A stretch of DNA of 64,000 nt from Monosporascus cannonballus (GCA_004154925.1 QJNS01000107.1:62001-126000), one strand, 5' to 3'. Shown: positions 13,069 to 25,587, counted from the stretch's first letter. Translations and numbers: made by a program. Notes: generated by a model not told the origin, from the letters alone.

Positions 13069-14491
13069 TATAGATTAAAATTTATTAAAAATTATCAAAA
13101 CAAAAAATTATTTATAGGAATTAAATAATATTTTATACGATAAAAATAAAAACAAAAGCGAAATTAAAGGCGAACTTAAATTTGAGAAATAACTTAATAT
13201 CGAACAAGAGAACAAATTTAAAAATAATTACATATTCGACGAAACGGATTACGAAAAAAATATTGAGAAATTAAAATATACATTTAATTATAAAAGCCCA
13301 AAAAATTAACAAATTAAATAACGACGAATTATATAATAAATATATTAAAGAAAAAACAAAATTCTTAATTTAATTAACGATAAATTTGAGATTAGAAAAT
13401 AACATATAAAATATATTCGAACTATTTTTACGATTTGGTATTCCAATACATTATATTTATAAAACGAAAAAATGCTGAAATATTTAAAACGTAAAATATA
13501 TAATAACTGTAATTTAAAAAAACTGCTTTTAATTAGAGTATAAACGAGATATTATTTCAAAAAATATTGTTTTTATTAAATGTTTTAATATTAATAAAGT
13601 TGGATTTATAACCAGATTTCACAAATGAATTGGTTAATGGTAATTTATTATTTTTATTATAAAATTCGAATATATTCGAAATCTAATAAAAATAAATATA
13701 GTATTATTTTATTTAAAACTTATATGAATAATACATTGTAGAAAAAGAAATTAGTACGATATTAAGAAAATTAAGGTGCTATAAGTCTTACTACAAATTA
13801 AAACTTTAATACGCGTTATTTATCGTATTAATTATAGTTTAATAATATCCTTTTAACGTTGCTAGAATTTTGTTTTAAAATAATTATTATATAGTTAAAA
13901 TACAGGCCAATTTATATTTATATTTTAATGTTATCGAAAATCCGTATTTTCTTAATTACATCCGATATATATATTTTATTTATAATTACACAAATTTTCG
14001 TACATTTAAAAACAAATACAAAAAATTTGGAAATAAAATTATACGATTAAAATCATGAAACTTTTGTTTCGAATTCTTCGTTTTCTTAATTATCGACATT
14101 TAAACTTCCTTTAATTTAATATAAGTTTTTTTTAAAAAATATTTATTTATTTTATTAACAAAAATTAAATATTTAAATACCTTTTAATTAATATTTATCT
14201 ACGTTAAGACAAAAAAGAAAAATAGAACATTCGAATATTATATAAAGTGTTAAAAAATACGGATTCCATATAAATTTTTAAGTTATTATAACGAACGGCG
14301 GAACGAATTTTGATGTAAAGTATTTTTAAATATATATAAGAAAAAATAAAAATAGATAAAAATAGCGAATTATTTTTATTATTTTTCGTATTTTTTAGAG
14401 AATATTTATACGCGTTTTTTAGACCTTAAAAATTATAAATGATATAAATACAAAAGTTTAAACGGGCCTAGAAATAAAAAAGGACGAAAAA
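13069..14491. other. RIP-mutated AT-rich DNA
   Basis: AT-rich, CpA-poor sequence between the two solo LTRs. Some stretches read as stop-interrupted acidic and lysine-rich protein on the plus strand (about 13130-13290), but no family is recognised. Confidence 0.5.
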
Positions 14492-14641
14492 TATTACGAC
14501 ACTAGCAAAGCGGCTTATTTAAGCCGCCGTTTCGCTATATATATGCAAGCGCTACGCGTTTGCTAGATAGCTTTCTTCTTTCTTCCTCGTACAACAACAG
14601 AATATCTTCCAGAAACCCAAGAGACGTACAGCGCCGTGACA
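14492..14641 (+). mobile_element. solo LTR, 150 bp
   Basis: Second composition island. It begins TATTACGACACTAGC (first G changed to A, RIP context) and ends GCCGTGACA, flanked by AAAAA on both sides (14487-14491, 14642-14646). It contains the inverted repeat GCGGCTTA/TAAGCCGC and a TATATATAT box. Its termini match those of the LTR at 12693-13068 read on the opposite strand, so the two are related families in opposite orientation. Confidence 0.6.
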
Positions 14642-16810
14642 AAAAAGAATAATTAAAATTAAGCACATTAAATTCAATACGGTTAATCGTATTATAATAA
14701 GAATACGTTAATCTTTATTATTTTGTTAATAATATTGCATTAATTTTTGTATGAATGTGTATATTAATTGTGGTATTAATTTTAGTATTAATTTTTTATT
14801 TAATATAAATGAAATAATTCACGATATATTTGATTTTATATACTGGAAATTAATAACTGTTCAGACGCATATAGTTTTTTTTTAAAAAATATATTATATA
14901 TATTTTTAGAAACTTTATAAGTTATTTAAAATATAGATATATATCCGAGTGCGTGAATTAGTATTTATAATTAAAAATTATATATATTACGAAAAATTAA
15001 GTAATTTCGAAATTATAGAAATTATTTAGAAATTATCGACTTTTTATTTAATATTTGTAAAGTATTTATTTTTATTAATTAACCTTTTTGGCGTTTCGAA
15101 AAATCCGAATTATAATTTTATTTTATAAAGCTTATAACTATAAAAGGGTATTTTTATAAATATGAAATATATTTATACAATTCAATATTTGTTAGTATTT
15201 TATAATTTTATTAGATTTTTATTAATAATGCTTTTAAACATAATAAGTACTATTTTATTTTGATTATAACTTTATATTTTTTATCCAATTAGAAAATAAA
15301 AATTTATTTTCATAAATAAAAAAAGTGGGTTAATTCTTTATAAACGATTTGTTATGTTAAACACATTTACGAATTTTATTACGAAAAATATAAAAATAAT
15401 ATAACGAAACTATTTTACCAATTACCTATTAATTAAACGTTATCGCAAATAATAATCAAAAATATTAAAACCTTCTAAGAAATATTTATTTTTTCGTTTT
15501 ATTTTATTTTGTACCAATATCTTTATTAACATTTAATAATATATTCTTTTAAAATATATTAAATTCGGATAATAACTCATCTTGAGAATAAATCTTTAAC
15601 TCTTATTTGAAATTATATAAGTTATATAAATTTTTAGATGCGATAATAAATAAATTAGTAAATATGCAAATTTATTCTAAATTCAAACATCTTTGTATTT
15701 TAACGCAAAATAAATATATGTTTTCCTAAATTAACCGTATTTGTTTATAATTACTTTTATATTCTTGTTATTATTATATTAATAAAATTAATTTCATTCA
15801 ATTTATTTTGCATAATTATTCGAAATTAAAATATTTTATATTTCGAATCAGCGCTTTTATTATATTTTATCTGCGAAATACTCGAAAAAGATTTATTGCT
15901 TAATGTTTAATACGATTATACCGAAAGCAACAAACTTATCCAAATTACGAAATATCGACCCAAAAAATCGAATAAAGTTTTACACGAAACTTTTAAAAAA
16001 ACAAAATTTAAATTTTTTTATTTTACTTATTAACGAATTTAATAAGTATAATACGTTTTTAAATAGTTATATTTTAAATTACTAATCCAATAATATTAAA
16101 TATATTTAATTTTTACAAAGGCTATAAATTTATAATAAAATTATTATATAGCAAAACTTTTACTTGATAATGCCTTCAATTAAGTTAGGCGTTAAAAAAT
16201 AAACCAAAATTAAAAACATTATAACTAGATCGGTATAAATACGAAAAGAAAAATTTACGAATTTTTTTTAAAAAAAAGAATTATAATTCGTTTAAAAATA
16301 TATATTAATAAAAATGAAAAACATTATTAATTAACTTATGTATTATTACATTATGTAAATGATTTAATTTAATTCATTATAATATATTTGGATTTATAAT
16401 AATGGTTAAATAATTCGTATTTTTTTTATTTATTATTGATTGGTTACTCTATAATATTAAAATTATTTTAAATTTAAGTTTTCGAATTTTGAAATATTAT
16501 TTATTATATATTTTTTATTACACGTATATATGAAAATTTTATATTAAACTTAAAACTTTTTGGAAAAATATTTACTATATTATTTAAAATATTATAATAT
16601 TATTATTTCGTTTTAGATATATTATATATAATATTTTGCACATTTTTACGTAATTATATTTTAATATAACGTACTATAAAAGGTTTCCAGATATTTAATC
16701 TTTTCGGATAACTTTTAGTACTTTTCGACAACAAAGTCAAATAAATCAACTATAACGCCATAAATTAATTCAAACTAATTAAATTCTTTATCGCTGAACG
16801 TATTTATAAT
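14642..16810. other. RIP-mutated AT-rich DNA
   Basis: AT-rich sequence with CpA depletion. The only longer open frame (15903-16085, 60 codons) is Asn/Lys/Ile/Leu-rich and looks like a product of composition. Nothing else recognised. Confidence 0.5.
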
Positions 16811-17280
16811 ATCTTTACAAATGCGCGCATTATATTCGGGCTTACCGCAAACGCTATAATTCCGTTTCTTCGTTTAAACCTTTATATAACGACTACTTTT
16901 AGCCATTATTAGCTATAATTATTTACTATTACCTTTCTTCGCAACTATAAGAGCTCGTATTTCCTTTATAGTAAATATTTTTTCTTTTTAAAAACGTTTA
17001 TTTTTGGTTCTTCCGCGTTTATTAAAGATATAATTCGTTTTGCGCAAGTAACCGTTTTTTTTTTCGAAAAAAACAACGTTTTCGTATAAAAACAATAAAT
17101 TGCTTTTAATTAAAAGAACTACCAATTTAATTATATTTATTAGCAAGTTACTCTAATAATTCTTAATTTTTCTTTATAAGTAACGTTTTTATTAAGTTAA
17201 ATTAGTAATATTTCTAAGAGTTTTCGCAAATAAAAAAAATAACGAAATTAATAAAGATAAACGGCGAAACAGTCGATATA

Positions 17281-17470
17281 TGTTACAGGCTAGAGTCTAT
17301 AGGGCAGCTCGGGCTTACGGAGCGAGCTCCTTAGCCCGAGCTTACCTATATATATATAGAGAACAACCACCTCGTTAATGGCTAACTGTTTTTCCTTTTC
17401 CCTTTTTACCTTGAATATAAACCTTTATTAGGCCGTACTTCCGTTTAACTTACGTATTATACCCGTTATA
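17281..17470 (+). repeat. 5' LTR of the Gypsy element
   Basis: Starts TGTTACAGG and ends CCCGTTATA (TG...TA, from TG...CA after RIP). It contains an inverted repeat AGCTCGGGCT (17306-17315)/AGCCCGAGCT (17333-17342) and a TATATATATA box. It is far less mutated than the element interior. Confidence 0.85.
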
Positions 17471-19800
17471 CATATTTAAAGTTATAACTTATTACAGCTT
17501 TTAAGAAATTAAATAAAAACGAAACGTTTCCTAAAAATACTCTGGCTACGAATAATAAGCCAAAAGAATTTCATAACTAAATAATTGCGAAATAATATAA
17601 CCGACGAAACTATAGGCGAGCTTACGGTATTAACCTTATTCGAAATTATTAAGAAAAACTTATAGTATTAATCGTTCGTAAATATGCTTTAAAAATTTAA
17701 TATATAATAAAAAAATTTTATTAAGTTAATTTTTAGCCGTAACGAAATAATAAATAACTTATTTAACCGGATAACGGAAATAAAAAAATACTTTTTTATA
17801 AAAGCGAAAAAAAAGGCCCTTATAAAATAAAATCCGTTTCGCCAAGAACTTATGGTAGGTTTGCCGTTTAATAGCGCGTTCGTAAAAGCGAATCGTAAAT
17901 CTATAAAATGGCTTTCGTAAAACGAAAAATAAAAAATATTTCGTTCTTTTTTTGCTATGTTCCGTACGAAAATAAAGAAAAACCGGTTTATTTTTAGCTT
18001 TTTTACAATAATTTACTTAAGTATTATGATATTTATATTTACCGAAAAATAATTATAATTTAATTATTAGTTCGAAATAAAAGGATTATAAAAGGATTTT
18101 AATATCGATAATTTTTTATATAAAAATAATTTAAAAACAAATAGGTGGTATAATCCGGTAAAAAATAATTATAACGCATAAAATAAAATAATAATTAACA
18201 GTTTTAGGATTACTTATTAAATTTTAAATTTAAATTGGCCGAATGTAAAAACTTAACGTAACCTTTAATAATTAAAGCGGTTTTTTTAAATACTAATATT
18301 AATACGTAATTCCGTAATACGTTAATCGCGAAAAAAATATTTTACGATAATTATAACCGTTAAGTACGTAAGGCAAAAAAAGTAATTAATTGCTTAAAGG
18401 TTTTGCCTAATTACTATATAGGCAAAAAACGATAATTTGGTATTCCGATAAAAAAAACGAAACGGCTAATTAATAATAATATATTGGCCAAACTAATAAA
18501 CCGGCTTAAATAATAAACGTTTAAAGAGATATATTTATAATAAATATTATATAATTAATTACGTTAATCTCCAAATTTATAAACCAATAACGGGGTAATT
18601 AAAAAAACCGATCCGGAAAAAGCTCGAAATAAGGCTCGGATAACCGGCTCCATACGAAATAACTCTCCGATAATAAAATAAAAATTTAGAAACGGAAAAA
18701 GTAATACTTCCATTACGGCGCCACAAATTATTCGAACTAAAAATACCTTAAATACAAACCCGCAAAACGGCTTCGTCCGGCTAGGACGAAAATTATAATA
18801 ATAAATTTACGGAATACCGTTATTCAAAATAACAATTCGGATAACGAAAATTTAAAAAAATAACTTTTGTTAAAAGTTGTCAATAAAAAAACGTAATTAA
18901 AAATTACAAAATATTAATAATAAATTAAATAATACCTTTTTTATATTAGATATTTTAATTAATAATATTACATATATAAACGTCCTAATTAATAATAAAT
19001 ATATTTATTATTCTGTATTTAATTAACGGTTAATTTATTATTTAAAATTATAACGTATATTTATTATATCTTATCGGTTAAAGCTAACAAACAATAACAA
19101 ATTTATAATAACCGTAATCCGAAAAGTTATTCATATTAATATAAATTTAAACGGCCGCTTAAAACAAATTTGAGAATACGTAATTAAAAACTTATCCTAC
19201 TTTTTTATTCTAGGAAAACCCTAAATAAAATATAATAATATCGTATACGAAACGAAATAACGGTTTATCCGTTTTACAAATAACGTTACCGCGTTTATAT
19301 TATATAAAAAAGGATAATTCGATAAAAAACTGAAGGACTGCTTAAAAAGGCGGTTATAAAAATATAAAGAAACTTATTTAATAACGGTTATAACCTTCGT
19401 AACAATAACGTAATACAATTACCGTAAAAAAACGAAATATAATTATTTGTAATTTTTATAAAAATATTAATAAGTCTTTAAAAATAAAACTATAATTAAC
19501 TTCCAAAGATATAACGGAACGTTTTTCTAAAAAGGTATAGAAATTCCGAAACCTTTTTGTAAATAACGAAAATTTCTTATTATTATTTTATCGTAATAAT
19601 AATAATATAACGTTATATTTAAAAATAAATATTTCGGGTTAAAAAAAGTAATTTTATCGGGATTTTTATACGAGATATTAAAAAAAGAATTATTGGTTTT
19701 ATGTAAAATATTTATAAACTTACTTAATAAAAATTAAATTCGGATTAATAATTCCTTTACAAATACCCCAATATTATTCGTAAAAAAACTTAATAAGGAT

Positions 19801-22596
19801 TTACGGTTTTGCGTAAATTATAAGAAGTTAAATAAGATTACGAAATAAAACCGTTATTCTTTTCCGTTAATAAAGAAAACGTTACGAACCTTATTATAAA
19901 CCCGGTGGTTTACGAAGTTCGACGTTCGAACGGTCTTTTACCGGTTACGTATTCGTTAGGAAAATAAGTAAAAAATTGCGTTCCGTATACGCTTTGGGTT
20001 TTTCGAATAACTGGTATATTTATTTAATCTTAATGGTATACCGATTACTTTCCAGCGTTATATTAATATTATATTAAAACGTTACCTTAATAATTTTTAT
20101 TCCGTATATATAGATAATATATTAATTTATTTATCCGGTTTTCGAACTAATTATATAACTAAAATTAAATTAATATTCCGCCATTTAGCAAAAATAAAAT
20201 TAAAGCTAAATCTAAATAAATACAAATTTATAATCCAAAAAACAAAATATTTAAAATTTATTATTAAAATGAAAATAAGCTTAAAAGTTAATCCCAAAAA
20301 AATAATCATTATTCGAAAATAAAAGGCTTTTATTAACGTAAAAAAGATTAAAAATTTTATCGGATTTGCTAATTTTTACCGAATCTTTATAAAAAACTTT
20401 AGCGGGGTAACGGTTTCCTTTTTACGACTAATTAAAAAGAGAACTTTTTTTTTACTAGAAAAACAAAAAAATAATAAATTTTCGACCGATTTAAAAACCT
20501 TTTTATTATAACGTTTATTTTTACGTATTAAAATCTCGAAAAAAATAATAATAAAAATAAATTATTACAGCTAAATAATTAAAAAAATATTTATCTTAAT
20601 TTAATTCGGTAAAGTATTTACGATTAATTACGTACTTTTTAAAGACATTATCGCCAGCTAAATATAATTACAAAATATATAATAAAAAATTATTAATTAT
20701 CGTTAAAACAATACTAAAATAAAAAAAATTAAAAGTTAATTAATTTTTTTCCAATTTTAATAAATTATACGAATTTCCAGTATTTTATAAATATCTGTAA
20801 ACTTATTAAAAGATAAATTCGATAAACCGGCTTTTTGTTTACCTTTAATTTCGTATTTAAATATTGCCTTAATAAGTTAGTAAACTAACTCGATATTATA
20901 TTTCGCAAATTATAAAACGTATTTTACGGCAAAAAAAAATATTAAACTTAAAAAGCGGACAACCTAATTAATTAAAAAAGAATAATTATATAATAAACTG
21001 ACATAAATTTAGGAAATCTTAATGGCCGTAATTTACCCAAAGTAAGGTATTAACAAATAACCGATTATACTCCCTAATAAAGAAATATTTTTCGAAAAAA
21101 ACTTTTAAAAAATAAAAACTTCTAAAATTATTAAAAATAAAACCATAAATATAATATATATTACCGTAACCTAAAAATTACGTAATTTCCTTTAAATTAT
21201 AAATATAATAAAAGTTTTTATAAGGAAATATTTTTTTAACTTTAAAAAGGTTTTGTAATTTAAAAAATATATTTAAGTTTTTATTTAAAAATTATTCCGG
21301 ACATTATTAATTTAACGAGTATACGATTTTTATATTACCGGCCACCAAAAAAAACATTATATTAATAATATTAATTCGTAATTATTATTATCCGGAATCA
21401 ATTTAGGATATATGCTATTTTTATTATAATTATAATATATATAATAGGTCGTACATATAATAAAAATAAAAAAAAGGTTATTACGGCTCTTATTTATTTT
21501 AAACCGATTTTATTTAGATTTTTCGGTAAACTTTATAATCGACTTACTAGCAAAGCAAAAAAGGAACTTTTATTTTCTTATAATATTTTATGATCGTTTA
21601 ACGAAAACGGTTATTTTAAAGCCGATATTTAATATGGACGCGGAAACGTACGTTTAACGTTTTATTACTTATTATTGGAAATATTACGGTTTTTTTAAAA
21701 AAAATTAATATTGGATAAAAAAATTTAAATAAATAAATTCTAAACTTATTTATGTAACTTAGTAAATATATAATAATAATTTAATATATTTTTTTATTTT
21801 TAAATAAACGGAATTAAGAAAACAATTAATTAAAATATTTTTCGTATATTTTTATTATTTTATAAATTATATATAATATAATTAAGCCAAGTTTTTACCG
21901 GCAGTATAATTAGCTTTTAATAGGAAGAATGTTTCGTTAAAAGTATTTTTTTTTAAATTTACGAATATAATATAAAACTTATTAATAAGGTACCAATAAC
22001 CCCTTAATTAATCGTTAAAACGGAAAAAATTATTAATTTCGTTAGAAAATTACGAAAAACATACGAAATTCGCATAAGTTCTTATAACGTCGATATAAAT
22101 ACGGATAAAATAATTAATTAATACCTTTAAAAAATAAGTACCGTATTTTGAAATAAAAATTTTAATATAATTAAATTTAAAAAACGTAATGATTTTATAA
22201 TTATTTAAAAAATTATTTTAAACATATATTAAATATAAAATTAAACGTATTATTAAAAATATATCTAGGATTTAACGTAAATTGTTTAAAATTAATAATA
22301 AAAATCCCGTTATTTAATTAAATTTTAAATAATAATTAACCGTAATTAATGTTATTAAAAAAGAGAAAAAATATATAATAAAACGTATATTAAAGGCCGA
22401 AAATAAATACGTAAACCGCGGTCGCCGAAAAAAACTGTTTATAAAGTAAGTAAATTATATTAAATTAATATAAAAATTACGTAATAATATTAAAAATATA
22501 ATTGCTTTTAATAATTTTAAGAAATTATTCGGAAACGGAAATAAGATTGGCGAAAACGTAAAAGTACAAATAAAAATTAAAAAAAGGTATAAGTAA
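19801..22596 (+). pseudogene. Gypsy pol relic (RT, integrase, chromodomain)
   Basis: Four recognisable stretches all fall in one reading frame (first bases 19801, 20101, 21601 and 22381). LRFCVNYKKLNKITK at 19801 is the RT entry motif. VYIDNILIY at 20104-20130 is the RT catalytic box, with the second Asp changed to Asn. TKTVILKPIFNMDAET at 21601 is integrase core. A GRRKKLFIK stretch near 22420, followed by a stop where Trp is expected, is the chromodomain. Stops are mostly TAA/TAG at positions expected to be Gln or Trp. The frame stops at 22594-22596 but stays open beyond it into the LTR, so that stop may be RIP-made. Gag and protease could not be read. Non-functional. Confidence 0.8.
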
Positions 22597-22652
22597 AGCC
22601 GCCGCCGCCTCGCCGTAGCTTCGTTATTCCCTAAAAGCGAGAAAAGGGGTGA

Positions 22653-22844
22653 TGTTATAGGCTAAAGCTTATAGGGCAGCTCGGGCTTACGGAGCGAGCT
22701 TTTTAGCCCAAGCTTACCCATATATATATATAGGGAATAGCCACCTCGCTGGTGGCTAGCTGTTTCTCTCCTTCTTTTCTTACCTTGAATATAAACCTTT
22801 ATTAGGCCGTGCCTCCGTTCAACCTATGCATCGTGCCCGTTATA
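22653..22844 (+). repeat. 3' LTR of the Gypsy element
   Basis: Begins TGTTATAGG and ends CCCGTTATA. It differs from the 5' LTR almost only by C/T and G/A transitions plus small length changes around the TATA run. Confidence 0.85.
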
Positions 22845-23880
22845 GTATAGGTATAACTAAAATTTCAAACTCGAAAAAAACTTTATTAAAATCGAATAAA
22901 ATAAATCCAACTTTTGCGAATTCAGATTTAATATTATCTAACGTTATAATAGCTTTAAATGCGCTGTAAAAACCGATAATAAAATTTTTCTTAGTAAAAT
23001 AAATAACGTACTGCTGCAAAAGATTTTCGATATAAAGCGAATACGTACGTTTTAATACGGAAAAACAGGATATATCCAAGAGTTAAAACCAATAATAAAA
23101 ATAAGCAGGTATATAAAATATAATAATACTGTTAATTTAACAATATTTTTCAAATTCGATCGAATAATAACTTTTATAACCGTCGAAAACAAAAAGACGT
23201 TTCGAACTTTTAATACGCGTTTTAACATATTTATCGAAATATTTAATCCATTTTAAACATAGTTTATTTGTTATTTAGTCGTTTTCGTTTACAACAAATT
23301 TCAAGTTGAATAAAAATAGGTTATTGACAAATTAACAAAAAATAGTTTTCTCTAGCAAGAATAATAAATAAGAATAAGGTCTAACTTTAAAAATTAATAA
23401 CTTTTATTATTATAAATTATTCTCGATTTTCTTATTAGACTTATCTTAGTTTTTCACATCTTTTAACATTTATAATAACTATATCTGCCGCCATAAAAAA
23501 CCCTATTAAAAACTTTGTTTTATCGAAATTATATTTTTTTTTCTAATACCGTATTTAACAATTATAATTTAAATAAGGTTAAATTATTTATCAAACATTT
23601 CTAGATTTTTACATAAAATCTTTTATGATTTATTTTTCGATTTAAACGCGTTTTAAGTTTCTTTTACCGTTTAATATAATAAAATACCCAGTTAATTCCG
23701 ACGTATTTTATAACGCGTTATACAAATAGCAAATTCGTCATATTTTTAACATATTAACGCCGGACAGAAAACGTTCGTATATATAGTTTAAGGATTCGAT
23801 CGACAATTGATTTCTTTTCGATCGGCATAAATTTTCGCGTTTTTGGTTTATAATCGTATTAAAACGAAATATCGTTATAT

Positions 23881-25568
23881 TATTTATGTAACGTAAATAC
23901 GGCGACGCCGTAACTAAATTTAAGCCGTTTATAACTTAGTGACGCCTTTTGCTTTTTTACTTAAACGACTAGAAATATTTTCGTTTTTTTATAAACCGTT
24001 CCATATTGTGGTATTAAAAAATGAACGATTAAAGTCGAATAGTTAAAATATGCTAAGACCTATCTAAAAAGCTTATATATTCGAAAAGATTGTATTATAC
24101 GATAATTATAATTTTTAACTAAATTTAATTACTTAATTTAAAATTTAATATTTCTTTAAATATAATACATATTTAGTTCGCTTTAATATAGTTAAAATTT
24201 TACAAATTAATACTTATTTAAATTAATATATTAATTTTAAATCAAAGTCGCACATAATTTTAGAAATTAAATATGTCAAAAATAAATATATACTTAAAGA
24301 TAAAAATACGGTTAAGAAAAAAGGCAATATTAAGCCGATAATTAAAAAAGCCTTTGCAGATATAGCCGATACGATTAAAAGATTTAAATAATAAAAACTC
24401 GAAAATAAACATCTTAAGCTTTATTAATTATTTCTTTAATTAATATTGTTATTAAACCGTTATATTTTAGAAAATCCGTATATATGAAAAAATCAACTTT
24501 TTAATTTTCAACGTTTTATTTTAATATATTATGCGCGAAATTATTTAAAGTTTATTTAACTGAACAGATTTTTAATTTTAATAATTAATTATTAAAACTT
24601 TAAAAAATAATCAAAGTTCTATTTATTACCTTTTTTATTAATAGATTCTTATTAATAATATATATAATAATCTAAATATTAATCATGAATAATTATTAAG
24701 TTATATTGTATTTATAATAAATATATTATCTTTACATTAAAAAATATTAAATTTATTTCTTATAAAATTAAAATTATAAGGCCGGTCGGTTCGTTAAATT
24801 TTCTCGGATATTAAAATTTTATTTTCGGGTTTTATTTATTTGTAAAAATTAAGAAACTTTATATATAACAAAAATAAAGCAGAAACTTTTAATAAATTTA
24901 AATCTAAAAAAGATAATTTAAAAATGGAAAATCACGGTAATGTAAGGCGTATTTTGTTAAATATACGGAAAAAATACGCCGTTTCGTGGTTATATATAAA
25001 GGTTAATTAAAATAATTTTTAGGTTAATATTTTGATAAAATTTATTACTCATTTTTTAAAGTTAACGATAATAATTTCGAATTATTTAAACTGTTAAAAA
25101 ATGTTGCAAAAAAAATTAAAAGGCCGATTAACATAATATTTTTTTTATTATTCATAATAAAGTTGAAATACAATAATTCAATCTTTTAAATATATTATTA
25201 ATATATAAATTAATCCGGTATTATATTATAGTTAATTTTTTAACAATATTAATTTAATTTAAATAAAATAATAGAACGTTTTAATTTAAAAATTAAATTT
25301 TGCAAACAAATTTAATAAAATATAATCTTATATTATATAAATTGTTTATCTTTATACTGTTTAATATATATTATATTTATAAAATTAATATTTAATTTTT
25401 AATATTGATCATTATAAATAGTTAATTACTTTGCATTTCAGGTATTTACAAATAATTAATCCGTAGGTAATTTTATTTTATCTACGTACCCCTGTCAGCA
25501 ACCTACATAAATTTTTACCCACCCACGGATACCCGTGGTAGGAAATTTTAGCGTGGGTGGGTGGATAG
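23881..25568. other. RIP-mutated AT-rich arm, right
   Basis: AT-rich DNA from the pogo 5' side to the right terminus. An inverted repeat GGCGTATTTT/AAAATACGCC lies near 24947-24981. No protein family recognised. Confidence 0.5.
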
Positions 25569-25579
25569 TGCAAACTCTA
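25569..25579 (-). repeat. right terminal inverted repeat
   Basis: Reads TAGAGTTTGCA on the minus strand, one transition from the left copy. Just inside it CCCACCCACG (25518-25527) and CGTGGGTGGG (25552-25561) can form a hairpin. Confidence 0.75.
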
Positions 25580-25587
25580 AGGTGAGC
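25580..25587. repeat. target-site duplication, right copy
   Basis: AGGTGAGC, identical to 9238-9245. Confidence 0.8.

Larger units (their letters stand above)
17281..22844 (+). mobile_element. Ty3/Gypsy chromovirus LTR retrotransposon, RIP-mutated, full length
   Basis: A 5,564-bp element with LTRs at 17281-17470 and 22653-22844 and a 5-bp duplication ATATA (17276-17280)/GTATA (22845-22849), differing by one transition. A purine-rich tract (AAAAGCGAGAAAAGGGG) lies just upstream of the 3' LTR, as expected for second-strand priming. Reverse transcriptase, integrase core and chromodomain are recognisable in plus orientation. The domain order RT then integrase then chromodomain marks a Gypsy-type chromovirus. 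It is inserted in the pogo-type transposase relic, so it arrived later than that element. Confidence 0.85.
16811..23880 (-). pseudogene. pogo/Fot1-type transposase relic, split by a Gypsy element
   Basis: Minus-strand remnant of a Tc1/mariner-pogo transposase in two parts. The 5' part (about 23880 down to 22845) shows the CENP-B/Tc5-like DNA-binding region: a stretch starting MPIEKKSIVDRILKLY (from 23828) and an NWV...YIKR segment before a PELKTRFK-like site near 23638-23661. The end of the DDE domain is at 22845-23085, with LDISCFSVLKRTY followed by a stretch ending in a GFILFDFNKV-like motif typical of this family. The 3' part (17280 down to 16811) ends in a CX2C-type zinc knuckle (SVCGKPEYNARICKD at 16811-16864), with one Cys and the His changed to Tyr. 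Stops replace Gln and Trp codons, as RIP causes. The Gypsy element at 17281-22844 interrupts it. Inactive. Terminal repeats of the pogo element were not located. Confidence 0.72.
9246..25579. mobile_element. hAT-like DNA transposon, RIP-mutated, with nested insertions (16.3 kb)
   Basis: The left end begins TAGGGTTTGCA and the right end finishes TGCAAACTCTA. These are 11-bp inverted repeats with one mismatch, a G/A transition. They are flanked by an identical 8-bp duplication AGGTGAGC. TAGGG-type termini with 8-bp duplications are those of hAT elements. Both ends carry palindromes around a GGGTACCC core (9267-9280, and 25523-25538 with one G-to-A change) and share CGTGGGTGGGTAA in inverted orientation. 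Between them almost everything is AT-rich with CpA depleted, the RIP pattern. Two solo LTRs, a pogo-like transposase and a Gypsy element lie inside. Subtracting the Gypsy element and the LTRs leaves roughly 10 kb, long for a hAT, so further unrecognised nested DNA is likely. I could not recognise a hAT transposase, so the class rests on the ends alone. Confidence 0.72.

Noticed and set aside
15903..16085. 60-codon frame in the AT-rich block
   Set aside because: Asn/Lys/Ile/Leu-rich content expected from RIP-mutated composition; no family resemblance.
9246..25579. Mitochondrial DNA insertion or centromere as an explanation of the AT-rich block
   Set aside because: Terminal repeats, target duplication and recognisable retroelement and transposase relics explain it as mutated transposons; no mitochondrial gene was seen.
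9246..25579. Starship-type giant element
   Set aside because: No tyrosine recombinase (captain) gene could be seen, and the ends with an 8-bp duplication fit hAT better.
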